From a virus: a stretch of 22,345 nt of DNA. Numbering within the stretch: position 1 is the stretch's first letter; every line of letters starts with the position of its first letter. Of this stretch, positions 12,247 to 20,644 are shown in pieces. Below the pieces are notes generated by a model. It was not told the origin of the DNA, made no database searches, and saw nothing but the letters and a program-made list of their open reading frames with translations. The position numbers and the translations under genes are program-made. Location: positions 1 through 22,345 of the IMG/VR virus record IMGVR_UViG_3300021365_000131; one strand, given 5' to 3'.

Positions 12247-12911
12247 TCTATATCACAACATTCATCATATAATTTTAACCATTCTTTTGAGTAATCACAA
12301 TCTCTATATTCATTAAACCAAGGTCCACCCTCTGTAAAGTGAATATTTTTTACATCTTTTTTATACTCATACTCACCTGCTAACCAGTTCCACTCTAATG
12401 GTAATTCACCAATTAAATTATCATCTGACAACCATTTAAATTGATGTAGTTGTAAACCTGTGGCTGTATTAACATAATCTGGTGTCAATGATGTACACTT
12501 ATCACAATTCATAAGCATAAAACTAGACCAATTCTTTTTAGGATATTTTGTTTGTACTTGACCTAAAAATTTTGTTTCTGTTCTAGGTATATAATCGTGT
12601 TTACAAACTTGAACGGCATATTTCTCATCACGTAATCGCCATAATTCAGCAATATCACCGACCATTAATTGGTCACAATCCATAAAAACTGCCCAGCCTT
12701 TATAGTTTGTAAGATGAGGTACAATAAATCTACTAAAACTAAATTCAGTTGATTCTATATTACTTCTTTCTCTTGTAAAGTTATCTTTTATGTTAGGTAA
12801 ATATACTGGTGTAATAGATACAGGTCTTGTACTATTTTTTAATATACTATAAGCAAGAACATTAAACGCCACTTTTTCTTTACTATCATAACCGATAAAA
12901 ACTTTAATCAT
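12243..12911 (-). CDS. GT8-like glycosyltransferase (GT-A)
   Basis: 222 aa from ATG 12911 (a TTG at 12917 is less likely). Opens with KVFIGYDSKEKVAFNVLAYS, the donor-binding strand and helix of GT-A enzymes; the metal motif is FMDCDQLMVGDI (Asp78, Asp80). Further conserved blocks are CKHDYIPRTETKFLGQVQ, YPKKNWSSFMLMNCD, LSDDNLIGELPLEWN and IHFTEGGPWF, an arrangement I recognise from bacterial and phage GT8-like proteins. It should add a hexose or related sugar to an unknown acceptor. Part of the overlapping cassette. Confidence 0.88.
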   Translation of the reverse strand: MIKVFIGYDSKEKVAFNVLAYSILKNSTRPVSITPVYLPNIKDNFTRERSNIESTEFSFSRFIVPHLTNYKGWAVFMDCDQLMVGDIAELWRLRDEKYAVQVCKHDYIPRTETKFLGQVQTKYPKKNWSSFMLMNCDKCTSLTPDYVNTATGLQLHQFKWLSDDNLIGELPLEWNWLAGEYEYKKDVKNIHFTEGGPWFNEYRDCDYSKEWLKLYDECCDIE

Positions 12912-13392
12912 ATGCAATAATACCCATAACTGGTGTTTTAGTTTCTAAATCGTGTATCTCATCTAACTTCATTCTATACCATTTACCTGGTTCAGGTTTA
13001 AATTTAAACTTACACAATTCAGCTTCTTTATCCTGTACTCTTCTTGTTTCATTAATACGTTCATTTTCAAACCATTGGTTCCAAAAACGCCATTGATTAT
13101 CTTCAAACTTAACAGGATAAAAAAGTATTTCTTGTATTCTATTGTCTACAAACTTATCTGTATCTTGACCAATATAATAGAAAAACTTTTCCTTTTCTGG
13201 TAATAGTGTCATTCTCAATTCATTCTTTAACCATTCTCTTAATTCATCTGATACCTTATGATAACTAAATTCTTCTCTGTATTTTTCGTAAATACCATCT
13301 ATTGGTTTTTCTTTTACTACATCAAAGTCTTCTATCAGTTCTTCAGGTACAGGTTTTATGTTTTCTTCTTGTACATATGAATTGTATATCAT
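12904..13392 (-). CDS. uncharacterised protein in glycan cassette
   Basis: 162 aa, soluble, rich in Glu, Lys and aromatic residues. Distinct blocks: SYHKVSDELREWLKNELRM, EKFFYYIGQDTDKFVDNRIQ, NQWRFWNQWFENERINETRR and a C-terminal KPEPGKWYRMKLDEIHDLE. I recognise no family. It starts in an ATGA overlap with a GT-A gene and ends overlapping the next GT-A gene, so it may be a partner of these enzymes or supply a modification step; that is inference from position only. Confidence 0.65.
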   Translation of the reverse strand: MIYNSYVQEENIKPVPEELIEDFDVVKEKPIDGIYEKYREEFSYHKVSDELREWLKNELRMTLLPEKEKFFYYIGQDTDKFVDNRIQEILFYPVKFEDNQWRFWNQWFENERINETRRVQDKEAELCKFKFKPEPGKWYRMKLDEIHDLETKTPVMGIIAYD

Positions 13393-14105
13393 ACTCTAGC
13401 CTCCGGACTTTTCATTAACTTCTTTCTTTTAGGACCTTTTATATGGTCATAAACTGGTCCTAATATTGACCTTGCTTGAACGTGTCCTACTTTACCGTCA
13501 CCAATGTCTTTGTTTATAACACCATTTTTTTCAAATCTTTTTCTTACTAAATCCCATATATAACTATCGTGTTGTTCTTTTTCTTTATATATTAAATCTT
13601 CATTATACATCTTTTGCATTTCAATGCCATAGTTTACCACTTCAGGATGTTTCATATTAAAATATAAAAAACCACATTCACTATAATGATTGCCTCTACC
13701 TAGATAACTCATCATAGCATTATCACTATGTATATGTTTTTTAATAAAATCTTCATCTATCATTTTGTAGAATATACTATCTGCGTCTATACAAATTAAA
13801 CCATCATAGTCTTCATTGGTTATAATTTCATTTGTATAAGCATATACTTTATAACTAAATCTAACACCATCATTGATATAACCAGCAGGTGTATCTGCAA
13901 CAGGTCTTTGTTTGTTTCTATTAACAAACTCCTCGCATTGTGGTATTTCATCAAACGTACTTTTAGGAATTAAGTTAGTATGTGGTATATCTAACATATC
14001 TTCACTATATACAATCAAGTTAAATGGCCAGTTATAAGTTTCAAAAAACTTATGACCATATTGTTTGTATAACTTTTTGTTTAATGTGGTAACTACTGCA
14101 ATCAT
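13389..14105 (-). CDS. GT-A glycosyltransferase-like protein
   Basis: 238 aa. MIAVVTTLNKKLYKQYG opens like a GT-A Rossmann strand, FSYKVYAYTNEII precedes the DxD motif in DGLICIDADSIFY (Asp107, Asp109), and YSECGFLYFNMKHPEV and EQHDSYIWDLVRKRF follow as the acceptor-side blocks. The C-terminus (HVQARSILGPVYDHIKGPKR) holds a conserved-looking His and basic residues suitable for phosphate contact. Transfer of an unknown sugar is expected. ATGA overlaps with FkbM upstream and the 162-aa gene downstream. Confidence 0.8.
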   Translation of the reverse strand: MIAVVTTLNKKLYKQYGHKFFETYNWPFNLIVYSEDMLDIPHTNLIPKSTFDEIPQCEEFVNRNKQRPVADTPAGYINDGVRFSYKVYAYTNEIITNEDYDGLICIDADSIFYKMIDEDFIKKHIHSDNAMMSYLGRGNHYSECGFLYFNMKHPEVVNYGIEMQKMYNEDLIYKEKEQHDSYIWDLVRKRFEKNGVINKDIGDGKVGHVQARSILGPVYDHIKGPKRKKLMKSPEARV

Positions 14106-14797
14106 TTTGTAAATACGGTTTCTTTTCTCAAATTACCTCTACGGTGATATTTAATTGATAACATAATACTTGCTACATCTTCAGCATATTCTTTTTCTCT
14201 ATCGTTTCTTAATGGTAGTTCTAATACTACAACTGAATCATTCTTTGCCATCAGCTCTAAACCACCTAATACTATTTCTTTTTCGTGTTCTTGACAATCT
14301 ACTTTAATAAAATCCACATTCTGGTCAAACTTATTAACATAATCATCTAACACAACAACGTCTGTTGTGAGTTTCTTTAATGCACTTTCTTTTAATGTTC
14401 TTTTAGAATTACCATATTGTACACCGTGAGATAATAGACTTACGTTACCACTTTCATCTGGACTTTGAAATAGAGTTGCACCTTTTTGGTGTTTGTTAGA
14501 TAAGGCAACTTCTTCTAATTGCCAATTAGTATGGCCTTCCATATTCTTTTTATAACATTCTATATTATCTGGATGTGGTTCAAATGCAACTACCTTTTCA
14601 AACTTTAATGATAAGTCTTTAGACCAAAAACCAATATTACCACCTATGTCTAACGCTAGACCTAACTTCTTACAAAATGATGTTGAGAAATCTCTTTGTT
14701 CTTTTTGATATTGAAAATTACCATTATGGTCTTGATGTAAATGGTCTTTGTAATGTGTGTCCCATTCAGGTAACCACCACGTTTTTTCTAGTTTCAC
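14102..14797 (-). CDS. FkbM-family SAM-dependent methyltransferase
   Basis: 231 aa. The SAM site is clear: LALDIGGNIGFWSKDL (motif I, residues 47-62), VVAFEPHPDNIECY with acidic Glu73, and the FkbM hallmark VDFIKVDCQEHEKEIVLGG. FkbM enzymes O-methylate sugars and other small molecules and are frequent in polysaccharide gene clusters. The start is GTG 14797, with AGGAAG 7 bases upstream, forming a GTGA overlap with the resolvase stop. It opens the glycan cassette, so a sugar hydroxyl is the likely target (inference). Confidence 0.9.
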   Translation of the reverse strand: MKLEKTWWLPEWDTHYKDHLHQDHNGNFQYQKEQRDFSTSFCKKLGLALDIGGNIGFWSKDLSLKFEKVVAFEPHPDNIECYKKNMEGHTNWQLEEVALSNKHQKGATLFQSPDESGNVSLLSHGVQYGNSKRTLKESALKKLTTDVVVLDDYVNKFDQNVDFIKVDCQEHEKEIVLGGLELMAKNDSVVVLELPLRNDREKEYAEDVASIMLSIKYHRRGNLRKETVFTK

Positions 14798-15342
14798 TTT
14801 TCACTTCCTACTTTTTGTATAAAATAACTATCTGCAATATCTGATAATGGATTGCCTGCTTTATCAGTATCAAATATTTTTTTCAAGTCAATTTTAGTTT
14901 CTTTTATAAATGCATTTAACATCATATCTTTGTCTGCGTTACCTTTTCCTGTTGCACCTTTTTTAACAACACTCGGTACAACGGTATCGTAAGGTATATT
15001 TTCTTCTTGTAATCTATATTTGAGTATGCCACAATTTTCAGCGATTTGAAAAAGGCCTTGACCTTTTGAACCATAAGAGTAACCCTCAATATAAACCATA
15101 GGCTCAAGTAATGGTTCAATAATGTCCAATGCAAAATCTGAAATGTATTTGAATCTTTGAATAGGGTCAGTCCATTCTTTATGTTCATAACCAATAATTT
15201 CCTCACTCATCATACCAATATGTTTCTTTTTATTTGTCAAATAGAAAAACATTAAACTACCATTATCAATACAAATGGCAGGACTTGTTAAACTATAATC
15301 AATTCCAACTATCGTCTTCGGCTTTTTCAAAATCTGTGTCAT
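14794..15342 (-). CDS. RuvC-like Holliday junction resolvase
   Basis: 182 aa. RNase H-fold resolvase pattern: TIVGIDYSLTSPAI with catalytic Asp15, MVYIEGYSYGSKGQG with Glu86, then VVKKGATGKGNADKDMM, and the C-terminal acidic pair in LSDIADSYF (Asp168, Asp171). It should cut four-way and branched DNA made during phage recombination and before packaging; T4 itself uses the unrelated endonuclease VII for this. ATG 15342 is chosen because GAGG lies 6 bases upstream; a GTG at 15366 lies inside the zinc-ribbon gene. It overlaps that gene by 44 bases and FkbM by 4. Confidence 0.88.
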   Translation of the reverse strand: MTQILKKPKTIVGIDYSLTSPAICIDNGSLMFFYLTNKKKHIGMMSEEIIGYEHKEWTDPIQRFKYISDFALDIIEPLLEPMVYIEGYSYGSKGQGLFQIAENCGILKYRLQEENIPYDTVVPSVVKKGATGKGNADKDMMLNAFIKETKIDLKKIFDTDKAGNPLSDIADSYFIQKVGSEK

Positions 15343-15472
15343 CAATTTCCTCAACTTCCCATCCACAAAAAGGACAAGTAAGAGGTTCTAAATCTTGAAC
15401 CTCTGTATCCCATTCTATGGTATATTTAGTCTCGCAATTTGAACACGTTTTTTTAGCTTTTTCTAATGACAT
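15299..15472 (-). CDS. 57-aa zinc-ribbon protein
   Basis: 57 aa with two cysteine pairs, CSNC (10-13) and CPFC (33-36), separated by a short beta-like stretch (ETKYTIEWDTEV), the layout of a single zinc ribbon, then an acidic tail (EVEEIDDTDFEKAEDDSW). ATG 15472 shares one base with the nrdB stop (TAATG), and the 3' end overlaps the resolvase gene by 44 bases in another frame. Such small ribbons bind nucleic acid or proteins; here the neighbours suggest a role in DNA metabolism or transcription, but nothing more specific. Confidence 0.8.
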   Translation of the reverse strand: MSLEKAKKTCSNCETKYTIEWDTEVQDLEPLTCPFCGWEVEEIDDTDFEKAEDDSWN

Positions 15473-16575
15473 TATAGTTTGAATTTCTTAAATTGGTCTT
15501 TCTTAACATCTTGTTTAATACCACCGATTACATAACTTTCAATTTCTGTTTCCTGTGGAGCATTTTGTGTTGAACGACTATTTAACCAATGTTCTACCCA
15601 CGGAAGTGGATTTGCTTTCTGTTCGTATCTTGGCTCTAGGCCTATGCCTTTCATTCTTCGGTTCGCCATATACTCTACAAATTGGTGTAATAGTTTTTCT
15701 GATAAACCAATCATACTTCCTTTGGAAAATAGATAAGTTGCCCAACGTTTTTCCTCCTGTACAGCCTCATCATACATTTTATAAACTTCTTTTTCAGTAT
15801 CTTTAATAACCTTATTCATAACTTTGTCATTTTCGTGGTCTCTATAATTATTAATAATTCTTTGAGACATTGCTAAGTGTTGTGATTCATCACGAGCAAT
15901 AAATGAAATAATTTTAGCAGAGCCTTCTAGTAATTTTAATTCACCAAATGCAAACGAACAAGCAAACGATACATAAAATCTTAAACCCTCTAATATATTT
16001 ACCGTTACCAATGCTTTCCATAATTTACTCTTTAGTGTATATTCATCTACTGACTTTTTATCTAAATGCCATTTATAACCTGAATCAATCAAGTCATCAT
16101 AAGTTTCAGTAATAGTCTTTGCTCTTCTCTGTATTTTCTCATCACCAATAATAGTGTCAAACACATCACTAGGTTGTGAGTATAAATTCTTTATAATGTA
16201 GGTATAACTTCTACTATGAATAGTCTCTATGAAATCCCAGGTAACAATACAGCCTTCTATCTCCGGTAAAGATACAAATGGTAAAAATGCAAGACACGGA
16301 CCTCTGCCTTGTACAGAGTCTAACATTGTCTGATACTTTAGATTAGCAGTAAATATAAACTTTTGCTGTTCATTAAGTTCAGCATAATCGTTTCTATCTT
16401 TCTGTAAAGATACTTCTTCTGGTCTCCAAAAATAGCCTAGTTGTTGTTGGTTAAGTTTATCAAATATAGGATATTTCATATCACTATATTGTTGTACTTG
16501 TAAATCTTCACCAAAAAACATAGGTTGTTTTGTGAAATCTAAATTATTCTCTGTATTAAAAACGCTTCTTCCCAT
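15472..16575 (-). CDS. nrdB: class Ia ribonucleotide reductase, beta subunit
   Basis: 367 aa, full length and close to the Escherichia coli type. The diiron ligands are all present: Asp63 (KDRNDYAEL), Glu117 and His120 (FIETIHSRSY), Glu196 (NILEGLRFY), Glu230 and His233 (ARDESQHLA), and the radical tyrosine is Tyr124. The C-terminus KKFKL fits the tail that binds NrdA. It generates the tyrosyl radical used by NrdA to reduce ribonucleoside diphosphates to deoxy forms for phage DNA. ATG 16575 overlaps the upstream stop by one base. Confidence 0.98.
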   Translation of the reverse strand: MGRSVFNTENNLDFTKQPMFFGEDLQVQQYSDMKYPIFDKLNQQQLGYFWRPEEVSLQKDRNDYAELNEQQKFIFTANLKYQTMLDSVQGRGPCLAFLPFVSLPEIEGCIVTWDFIETIHSRSYTYIIKNLYSQPSDVFDTIIGDEKIQRRAKTITETYDDLIDSGYKWHLDKKSVDEYTLKSKLWKALVTVNILEGLRFYVSFACSFAFGELKLLEGSAKIISFIARDESQHLAMSQRIINNYRDHENDKVMNKVIKDTEKEVYKMYDEAVQEEKRWATYLFSKGSMIGLSEKLLHQFVEYMANRRMKGIGLEPRYEQKANPLPWVEHWLNSRSTQNAPQETEIESYVIGGIKQDVKKDQFKKFKL

Positions 16576-17219
16576 TATTCCTTATTCTCCTTTAGTTCAT
16601 AAAAAAACTTATCGTCATCACCTGCTGTCCATTTTTGTTCTCCCTCTACACTATACTCCTTGGTGGACACTTTGAAGTCGGGAAACTTCAACTCGCTTGG
16701 AGTATAACTCTTATCATAAAATATTACTCTATTATTAGGTTGAGCGGCAAAATGGCCATTCTCTAACTTTAGAATATTAAAACTCTTATGTTGACTTGGT
16801 ACTTCGCTATAGGTCACATTCCTCTCCAAGTTCGTAGAGTTCGCATTATCAATTGTAAACATATACCAACCTTTGTACCATTTTCTATTTGGCGACAAAT
16901 ACTTACATTGGTTGCCAGATAGCATTTGTTTTTCAACGATTGCAATATCATAACTGAAACAATCCCATAGCTGTAATTCTGTTAACGGTATACTTTCTTT
17001 TATATCTTTTTTCCATACAAACGCACTAATCGGTAATTTATCGTATAAGGCACCATACTCTGGTATATAAGTTTCAAAGTATAAAGCTCTGCCTTGAATA
17101 GACTTTGCCGATACCCAAACGCCTTCAACTAATTCACCGTGTCCTTTTTCATTATTATATAGATACTCTTTCTTAACATACACATCAATATGAGGTGTAT
17201 TGACACACAAATATGCCAT
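16575..17219 (-). CDS. uncharacterised protein between nrdA and nrdB
   Basis: 214 aa, soluble, beta-rich with many aromatic residues: AYLCVNTPHIDVYVKKEYLY, GHGELVEGVWVSAKSIQGRA, IPEYGALYDKLPISAFVWKK, and a central RKWYKGWYMFTIDNANST. No catalytic signature or zinc motif is visible. It starts 13 bases after nrdA (GAAAGG before the ATG) and shares one base with nrdB, so it is made with the reductase. It could assist or regulate the reductase, or simply be carried along; I do not recognise the family. Confidence 0.75.
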   Translation of the reverse strand: MAYLCVNTPHIDVYVKKEYLYNNEKGHGELVEGVWVSAKSIQGRALYFETYIPEYGALYDKLPISAFVWKKDIKESIPLTELQLWDCFSYDIAIVEKQMLSGNQCKYLSPNRKWYKGWYMFTIDNANSTNLERNVTYSEVPSQHKSFNILKLENGHFAAQPNNRVIFYDKSYTPSELKFPDFKVSTKEYSVEGEQKWTAGDDDKFFYELKENKE

Positions 17220-17232
17220 AAGTTACCTTTCT

Positions 17233-19548
17233 CTATATTGTACAACTATCGCAATCTTCTTCAGCCTGCAACGTTGCTGGTTCTGTTTCTTCTACCTTGT
17301 CTTTCCAACCAAGTGGATGACTAGGTTCATCTTCATCTTTCTTACTATCATATGTATTTTGATAATAAGAAGTCTTCCAACCTAATTTATATGTAGTCAA
17401 CAAGTCTTGAGCCATAACTGATATTGGCACTTGACCCTCTTCAAAGTGTTCGGGATTATATGACCAGTTACCAGAAATTGCTTGGTCAAAATATTTCTGC
17501 ATAACTGCAACGATATTTATATATCCTGTGTTCCCTTTCATATCCCATAATAGAGTATATGAGTTCTTTAATCGTTGATAATCTGGTACAATTTGTTTCA
17601 GCGTACCCTTTTTAGACTTTTTAACTGACAAATAGTCTCTAGGTGGTTCTATGCCATTTGTCGCATTAGAAACCACACTAGAAGATTCAGACGGCATTTG
17701 AGCAGATAAGGTGCTATGTCTTAGCCCAAACTCTTTGATGTCTTTTCTTAATTGTTCCCACTTCATAGATAGTTTACGATTTACAATCTCATCTACCTCT
17801 TTTTTGTAGGTATCAATTGGTAAGATACCGTCTGAATATTTTGTTTTATGAAAGTAATCACATTGACCTTTTTCTTTTGCAATCTCATTACTTGCTTTTA
17901 ATAGATAATATTGGAAAGCTTCTGTTAATTCATCAACTTCTTTCCACGCTTGTTTATCTTCATATGATAATTTTAGTTTTGCTAGATAGTGTGCAAGACC
18001 AATATAACCTATTCCTAAACTTCTTCTTGCCTTTGTAGATACTTCGGCAGCCTTAACTGGATATTGTTGATGGTCTATGATTTCATCTAAAGCTCTTACT
18101 GCTAAATCACAAAGACTATCTAAATCTTCAAGATAACTAATTTTACCTACATTGATTGCACTTAAAATACACAATGCAATTTCACCACCACCATCAATGT
18201 GTTGAATAGGGTCTGTTGGTAATGTAATCTCTTGACATAAGTTAGACATATAAATTCTGTCTTTAAAGCTAGAGTGTGTATTACAATGGTCAATATTCAT
18301 AATGTAAATACGACCTGTCTCCGCTCTTTCTTTTAACATATTTGTAAATAATTCTTGAGCACCTATTTTTTTCTTTTTAACACTTGTTTTTCTTTCTGCT
18401 TTAAGGTAAATGTCATCAAACGTCTCTGTACCCCACGCTTCATAGAGTTCAGGTACTTCGTGTGGTGAGAATAAAGTAATTTCTTCATCATTAATAAATC
18501 TTTCATAAAATAGTTTAGATATTTGTATAGAGTAATCTAATTTTCTAACTCTATTATCCTCTGTACCTTTATTATTTTTTAAAACAATAATGTCTTCTAT
18601 CTCTTGGTGCCAAATAGGGAAGTGAACCGTTGCACTACCACCTCTAACACCGTTTTGAGTACAACACTTAACCGTTGCTTCAAACTTTTTGAGGAACGGT
18701 ATAACTCCTGTGTGTTGGACTTCACCGCCTCTAATTCTGGCGTTAATACCTCTAATTCTCCCAGCGTTAATACCGATACCAGCCCTTTGTGCAACATAGT
18801 TACCAATAGCCATATCACTACTGAAAATACTAGGCAAAGTATCATCAACATCAACCAACACACAACTAGCATACTGGCGAATAGGTGTCCTAACACCGGC
18901 CATAACTGGTGTAGGAATATTGATTTTAAATTTTGAAATAGCGTCATAATATTTTTTAACATAACTCATCCTCTTTTGTTTTGGGTACTTTGCAAATAGT
19001 GTGGCACTAATCATCATATACATAAATTGAGGTGTTTCAAACAACTCGCCTGTACTTCTATCTTGTACCAGATATTTGTCAATTACCTGTCGTAGACCTG
19101 CATATGTAAAATCGTAATCTCTTTCGTGAGTAACCCAATTTTCCATTCGGTCAAAATCTTTTTTATCGTACCAATTTAATATTTCTGAATCATATACACC
19201 AATGTCAACACCTTTTTTAACGTGGTCAAAAATATGTGGGTGGTCCCAAAGTTTTCTGAAAATTTGTTTTCTTAATGAGAACAATAATAGTCTTGAAGCG
19301 ACAAATTGATAATTAGGATTATCTAAAGAAATTAAATCTGAAGCTGACTTGATTAATATTTTTTGAATTTCGTCTGTTGTAATACCATCATAAAATTGTA
19401 AACCACTATTCATTTCAACCTGTGATGAAGAAACACCTGATATATCTTCACAAGCATACTCAACCATTTCGTGTATCTTATCAATGTTAAGAGGTTCGTA
19501 TCCTCTGCCATTTCTTTTCTTCACTTTCAATACATTATTTTCTACCAT
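17233..19548 (-). CDS. nrdA: class Ia ribonucleotide reductase, alpha subunit
   Basis: 771 aa, intact, close to gammaproteobacterial NrdA throughout. An ATP-cone regulatory domain opens the protein (about residues 6-95, KKRNGRGYEPLNIDKIHEMV). Active-site residues are present: redox pair Cys229 (QYASCVLVD) and Cys460 (EIALCILSA), radical Cys438 with Asn436 and Glu440 (SNLCQEI), the radical-transfer tyrosines 728/729 (SYYQNT), and the C-terminal reducible pair CDSC (766/769). It reduces ribonucleoside diphosphates with NrdB, fed by glutaredoxin or thioredoxin. AGGAG lies just upstream of the ATG. No intron, intein or homing endonuclease is inserted, though these are common in phage reductase genes. 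Confidence 0.98.
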   Translation of the reverse strand: MVENNVLKVKKRNGRGYEPLNIDKIHEMVEYACEDISGVSSSQVEMNSGLQFYDGITTDEIQKILIKSASDLISLDNPNYQFVASRLLLFSLRKQIFRKLWDHPHIFDHVKKGVDIGVYDSEILNWYDKKDFDRMENWVTHERDYDFTYAGLRQVIDKYLVQDRSTGELFETPQFMYMMISATLFAKYPKQKRMSYVKKYYDAISKFKINIPTPVMAGVRTPIRQYASCVLVDVDDTLPSIFSSDMAIGNYVAQRAGIGINAGRIRGINARIRGGEVQHTGVIPFLKKFEATVKCCTQNGVRGGSATVHFPIWHQEIEDIIVLKNNKGTEDNRVRKLDYSIQISKLFYERFINDEEITLFSPHEVPELYEAWGTETFDDIYLKAERKTSVKKKKIGAQELFTNMLKERAETGRIYIMNIDHCNTHSSFKDRIYMSNLCQEITLPTDPIQHIDGGGEIALCILSAINVGKISYLEDLDSLCDLAVRALDEIIDHQQYPVKAAEVSTKARRSLGIGYIGLAHYLAKLKLSYEDKQAWKEVDELTEAFQYYLLKASNEIAKEKGQCDYFHKTKYSDGILPIDTYKKEVDEIVNRKLSMKWEQLRKDIKEFGLRHSTLSAQMPSESSSVVSNATNGIEPPRDYLSVKKSKKGTLKQIVPDYQRLKNSYTLLWDMKGNTGYINIVAVMQKYFDQAISGNWSYNPEHFEEGQVPISVMAQDLLTTYKLGWKTSYYQNTYDSKKDEDEPSHPLGWKDKVEETEPATLQAEEDCDSCTI

Positions 19549-19557
19549 ACTTCTCTC

Positions 19558-20556
19558 CTAACATTTCTTATAATCGGTTAATTTCGTCAAGGCACTTAAT
19601 TTAGAATACGTGTTATTACTTATAATATCTTTTATTTCACTTTTAGAGGTTCCTGACGTAATTAAATCATTTACATCTTTAGATTGTATGTGTTGTGGCC
19701 AAATAAAAATCTTATAATTTTTTTCAACAACATCATACATTCTTTTTATTATTTCTTTATTTCTTGGTTCATTATCAAATATATAAGTTACCTGTTCAGG
19801 TGGCACACGTAAAGTTAAGTCGGCGCCGCCAGCAGCCAAACAATTGTCAATAAACATACTATCAATTGGTCCTTCAACAATAAAAATATCATTCTGTAAA
19901 TTTACTTTATCAAGACCAAAAACTTTTTGTTTATTCTCATCAAGTTTTATTGTGAGATATTTTGGTTGTTCTTTACCAAAGGCACGGCCTTGAAAAGCAA
20001 ATGGTTTGCCATCAACACCGTAAAAAGGTATTAACAACCTAGGGTGTTCGCCTTTTGTGTGAGGGAAAGTATTTGGTTTAACCTCATTTACAAATGACAT
20101 AAATTTATTACAAAAATACAACTTGTCAAAGTATTCAATTGGTATTTGTCTTTTTATAATATATTGTCTCGCTGGGTGTTCATCATCTAATTCACTTATC
20201 TTCTTAAATTTACTAAAATGGTCTATGTCATTAAACTTTGTAGGTTTAAAGTCAAATTTAGGTGCTGGCGTGGAGGGTGCCGAACCTTTATATCGTTCTA
20301 GTAAATATTGTTCATACTTTTTAGGGTCTATGAATTTTAAAAAATTAGTGAGACTTTGGCCTTCGCCACAATTATGGCATTTAAAGAACATATCATTTTT
20401 AACTTGATAAAAATACGCTCTCGCTTTTGTTTTACTCTTTTTAGAATCACCACAATGAGGACACCTGAAGTTGAAAAGGTAGTCACCTTTTTTCTTGAAT
20501 TGTCCTAATCTGGAAGATAATTCGTTAATAAATTTTAAATCAATATAACTAGACAT
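19558..20556 (-). CDS. T4 gp61-like DNA primase
   Basis: 332 aa. An N-terminal zinc ribbon (CPHC at 32-35, CHNC at 60-63) is followed by a linker and a TOPRIM catalytic domain: DIFIVEGPIDSMF with Glu228, TYIFDNEPRN with Asp261, and SKDVNDLI with Asp294/Asp297. This is the layout of the T4 gp61 primase, which makes RNA primers for lagging-strand synthesis with the gp41 helicase. ATG 20556 is chosen although no ribosome binding site precedes it; a GTG at 20583 would lie inside the promoter at 20566-20594. It heads the nrdA/nrdB unit. Confidence 0.95.
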   Translation of the reverse strand: MSSYIDLKFINELSSRLGQFKKKGDYLFNFRCPHCGDSKKSKTKARAYFYQVKNDMFFKCHNCGEGQSLTNFLKFIDPKKYEQYLLERYKGSAPSTPAPKFDFKPTKFNDIDHFSKFKKISELDDEHPARQYIIKRQIPIEYFDKLYFCNKFMSFVNEVKPNTFPHTKGEHPRLLIPFYGVDGKPFAFQGRAFGKEQPKYLTIKLDENKQKVFGLDKVNLQNDIFIVEGPIDSMFIDNCLAAGGADLTLRVPPEQVTYIFDNEPRNKEIIKRMYDVVEKNYKIFIWPQHIQSKDVNDLITSGTSKSEIKDIISNNTYSKLSALTKLTDYKKC

Positions 20557-20565
20557 AGCAAATAC

Positions 20566-20594
20566 AATATACAATAATCTCACTCAATTGTCAA
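20566..20594 (-). promoter_or_regulatory. sigma70-type promoter giving a near-leaderless transcript
   Basis: Minus strand: TTGACA (20589-20594, perfect), 17 bases, TATATT (20566-20571). Only 9 bases separate the -10 box from ATG 20556, so a start 6-8 bases downstream leaves 1-3 bases before the primase start codon. No Shine-Dalgarno sequence is present. Confidence 0.85.
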
Positions 20595-20636
20595 TGGTGG
20601 AAAAACTTCCTAATCAAAAAAATACCAGAGAATTTT

Positions 20637-20644
20637 CAGCGCTG
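20637..20644. other. palindrome CAGCGCTG upstream of primase promoter
   Basis: Perfect 8-base palindrome, GC-rich within an AT-rich 69-base gap (20595-20663), about 45 bases upstream of the -35 box. An adjacent GTTTTT-GTTAG-AAAAAC hairpin and a run of seven T's lie near, so this could be part of a weak terminator for the upstream genes or a protein-binding site. Confidence 0.35.

Noticed and set aside
14922-15206. Open frame of 94 codons inside the resolvase gene
   Set aside because: It is a shadow of the RuvC-like frame, which carries the catalytic residues.
17514-17521. Third TATAAATA octamer on the minus strand
   Set aside because: It lies in the middle of nrdA coding sequence with no gene start close downstream, so chance in AT-rich DNA is more likely.
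18604-18936. Plus-strand open frame of 110 codons opposite nrdA
   Set aside because: Antisense to a conserved gene; all supported genes are on the minus strand and no plus-strand promoter or ribosome binding site was seen.
18597-18962. Open frame of 121 codons on the minus strand inside nrdA
   Set aside because: It overlaps conserved nrdA coding sequence in another frame, has low-complexity hydrophobic content and no ribosome binding site.
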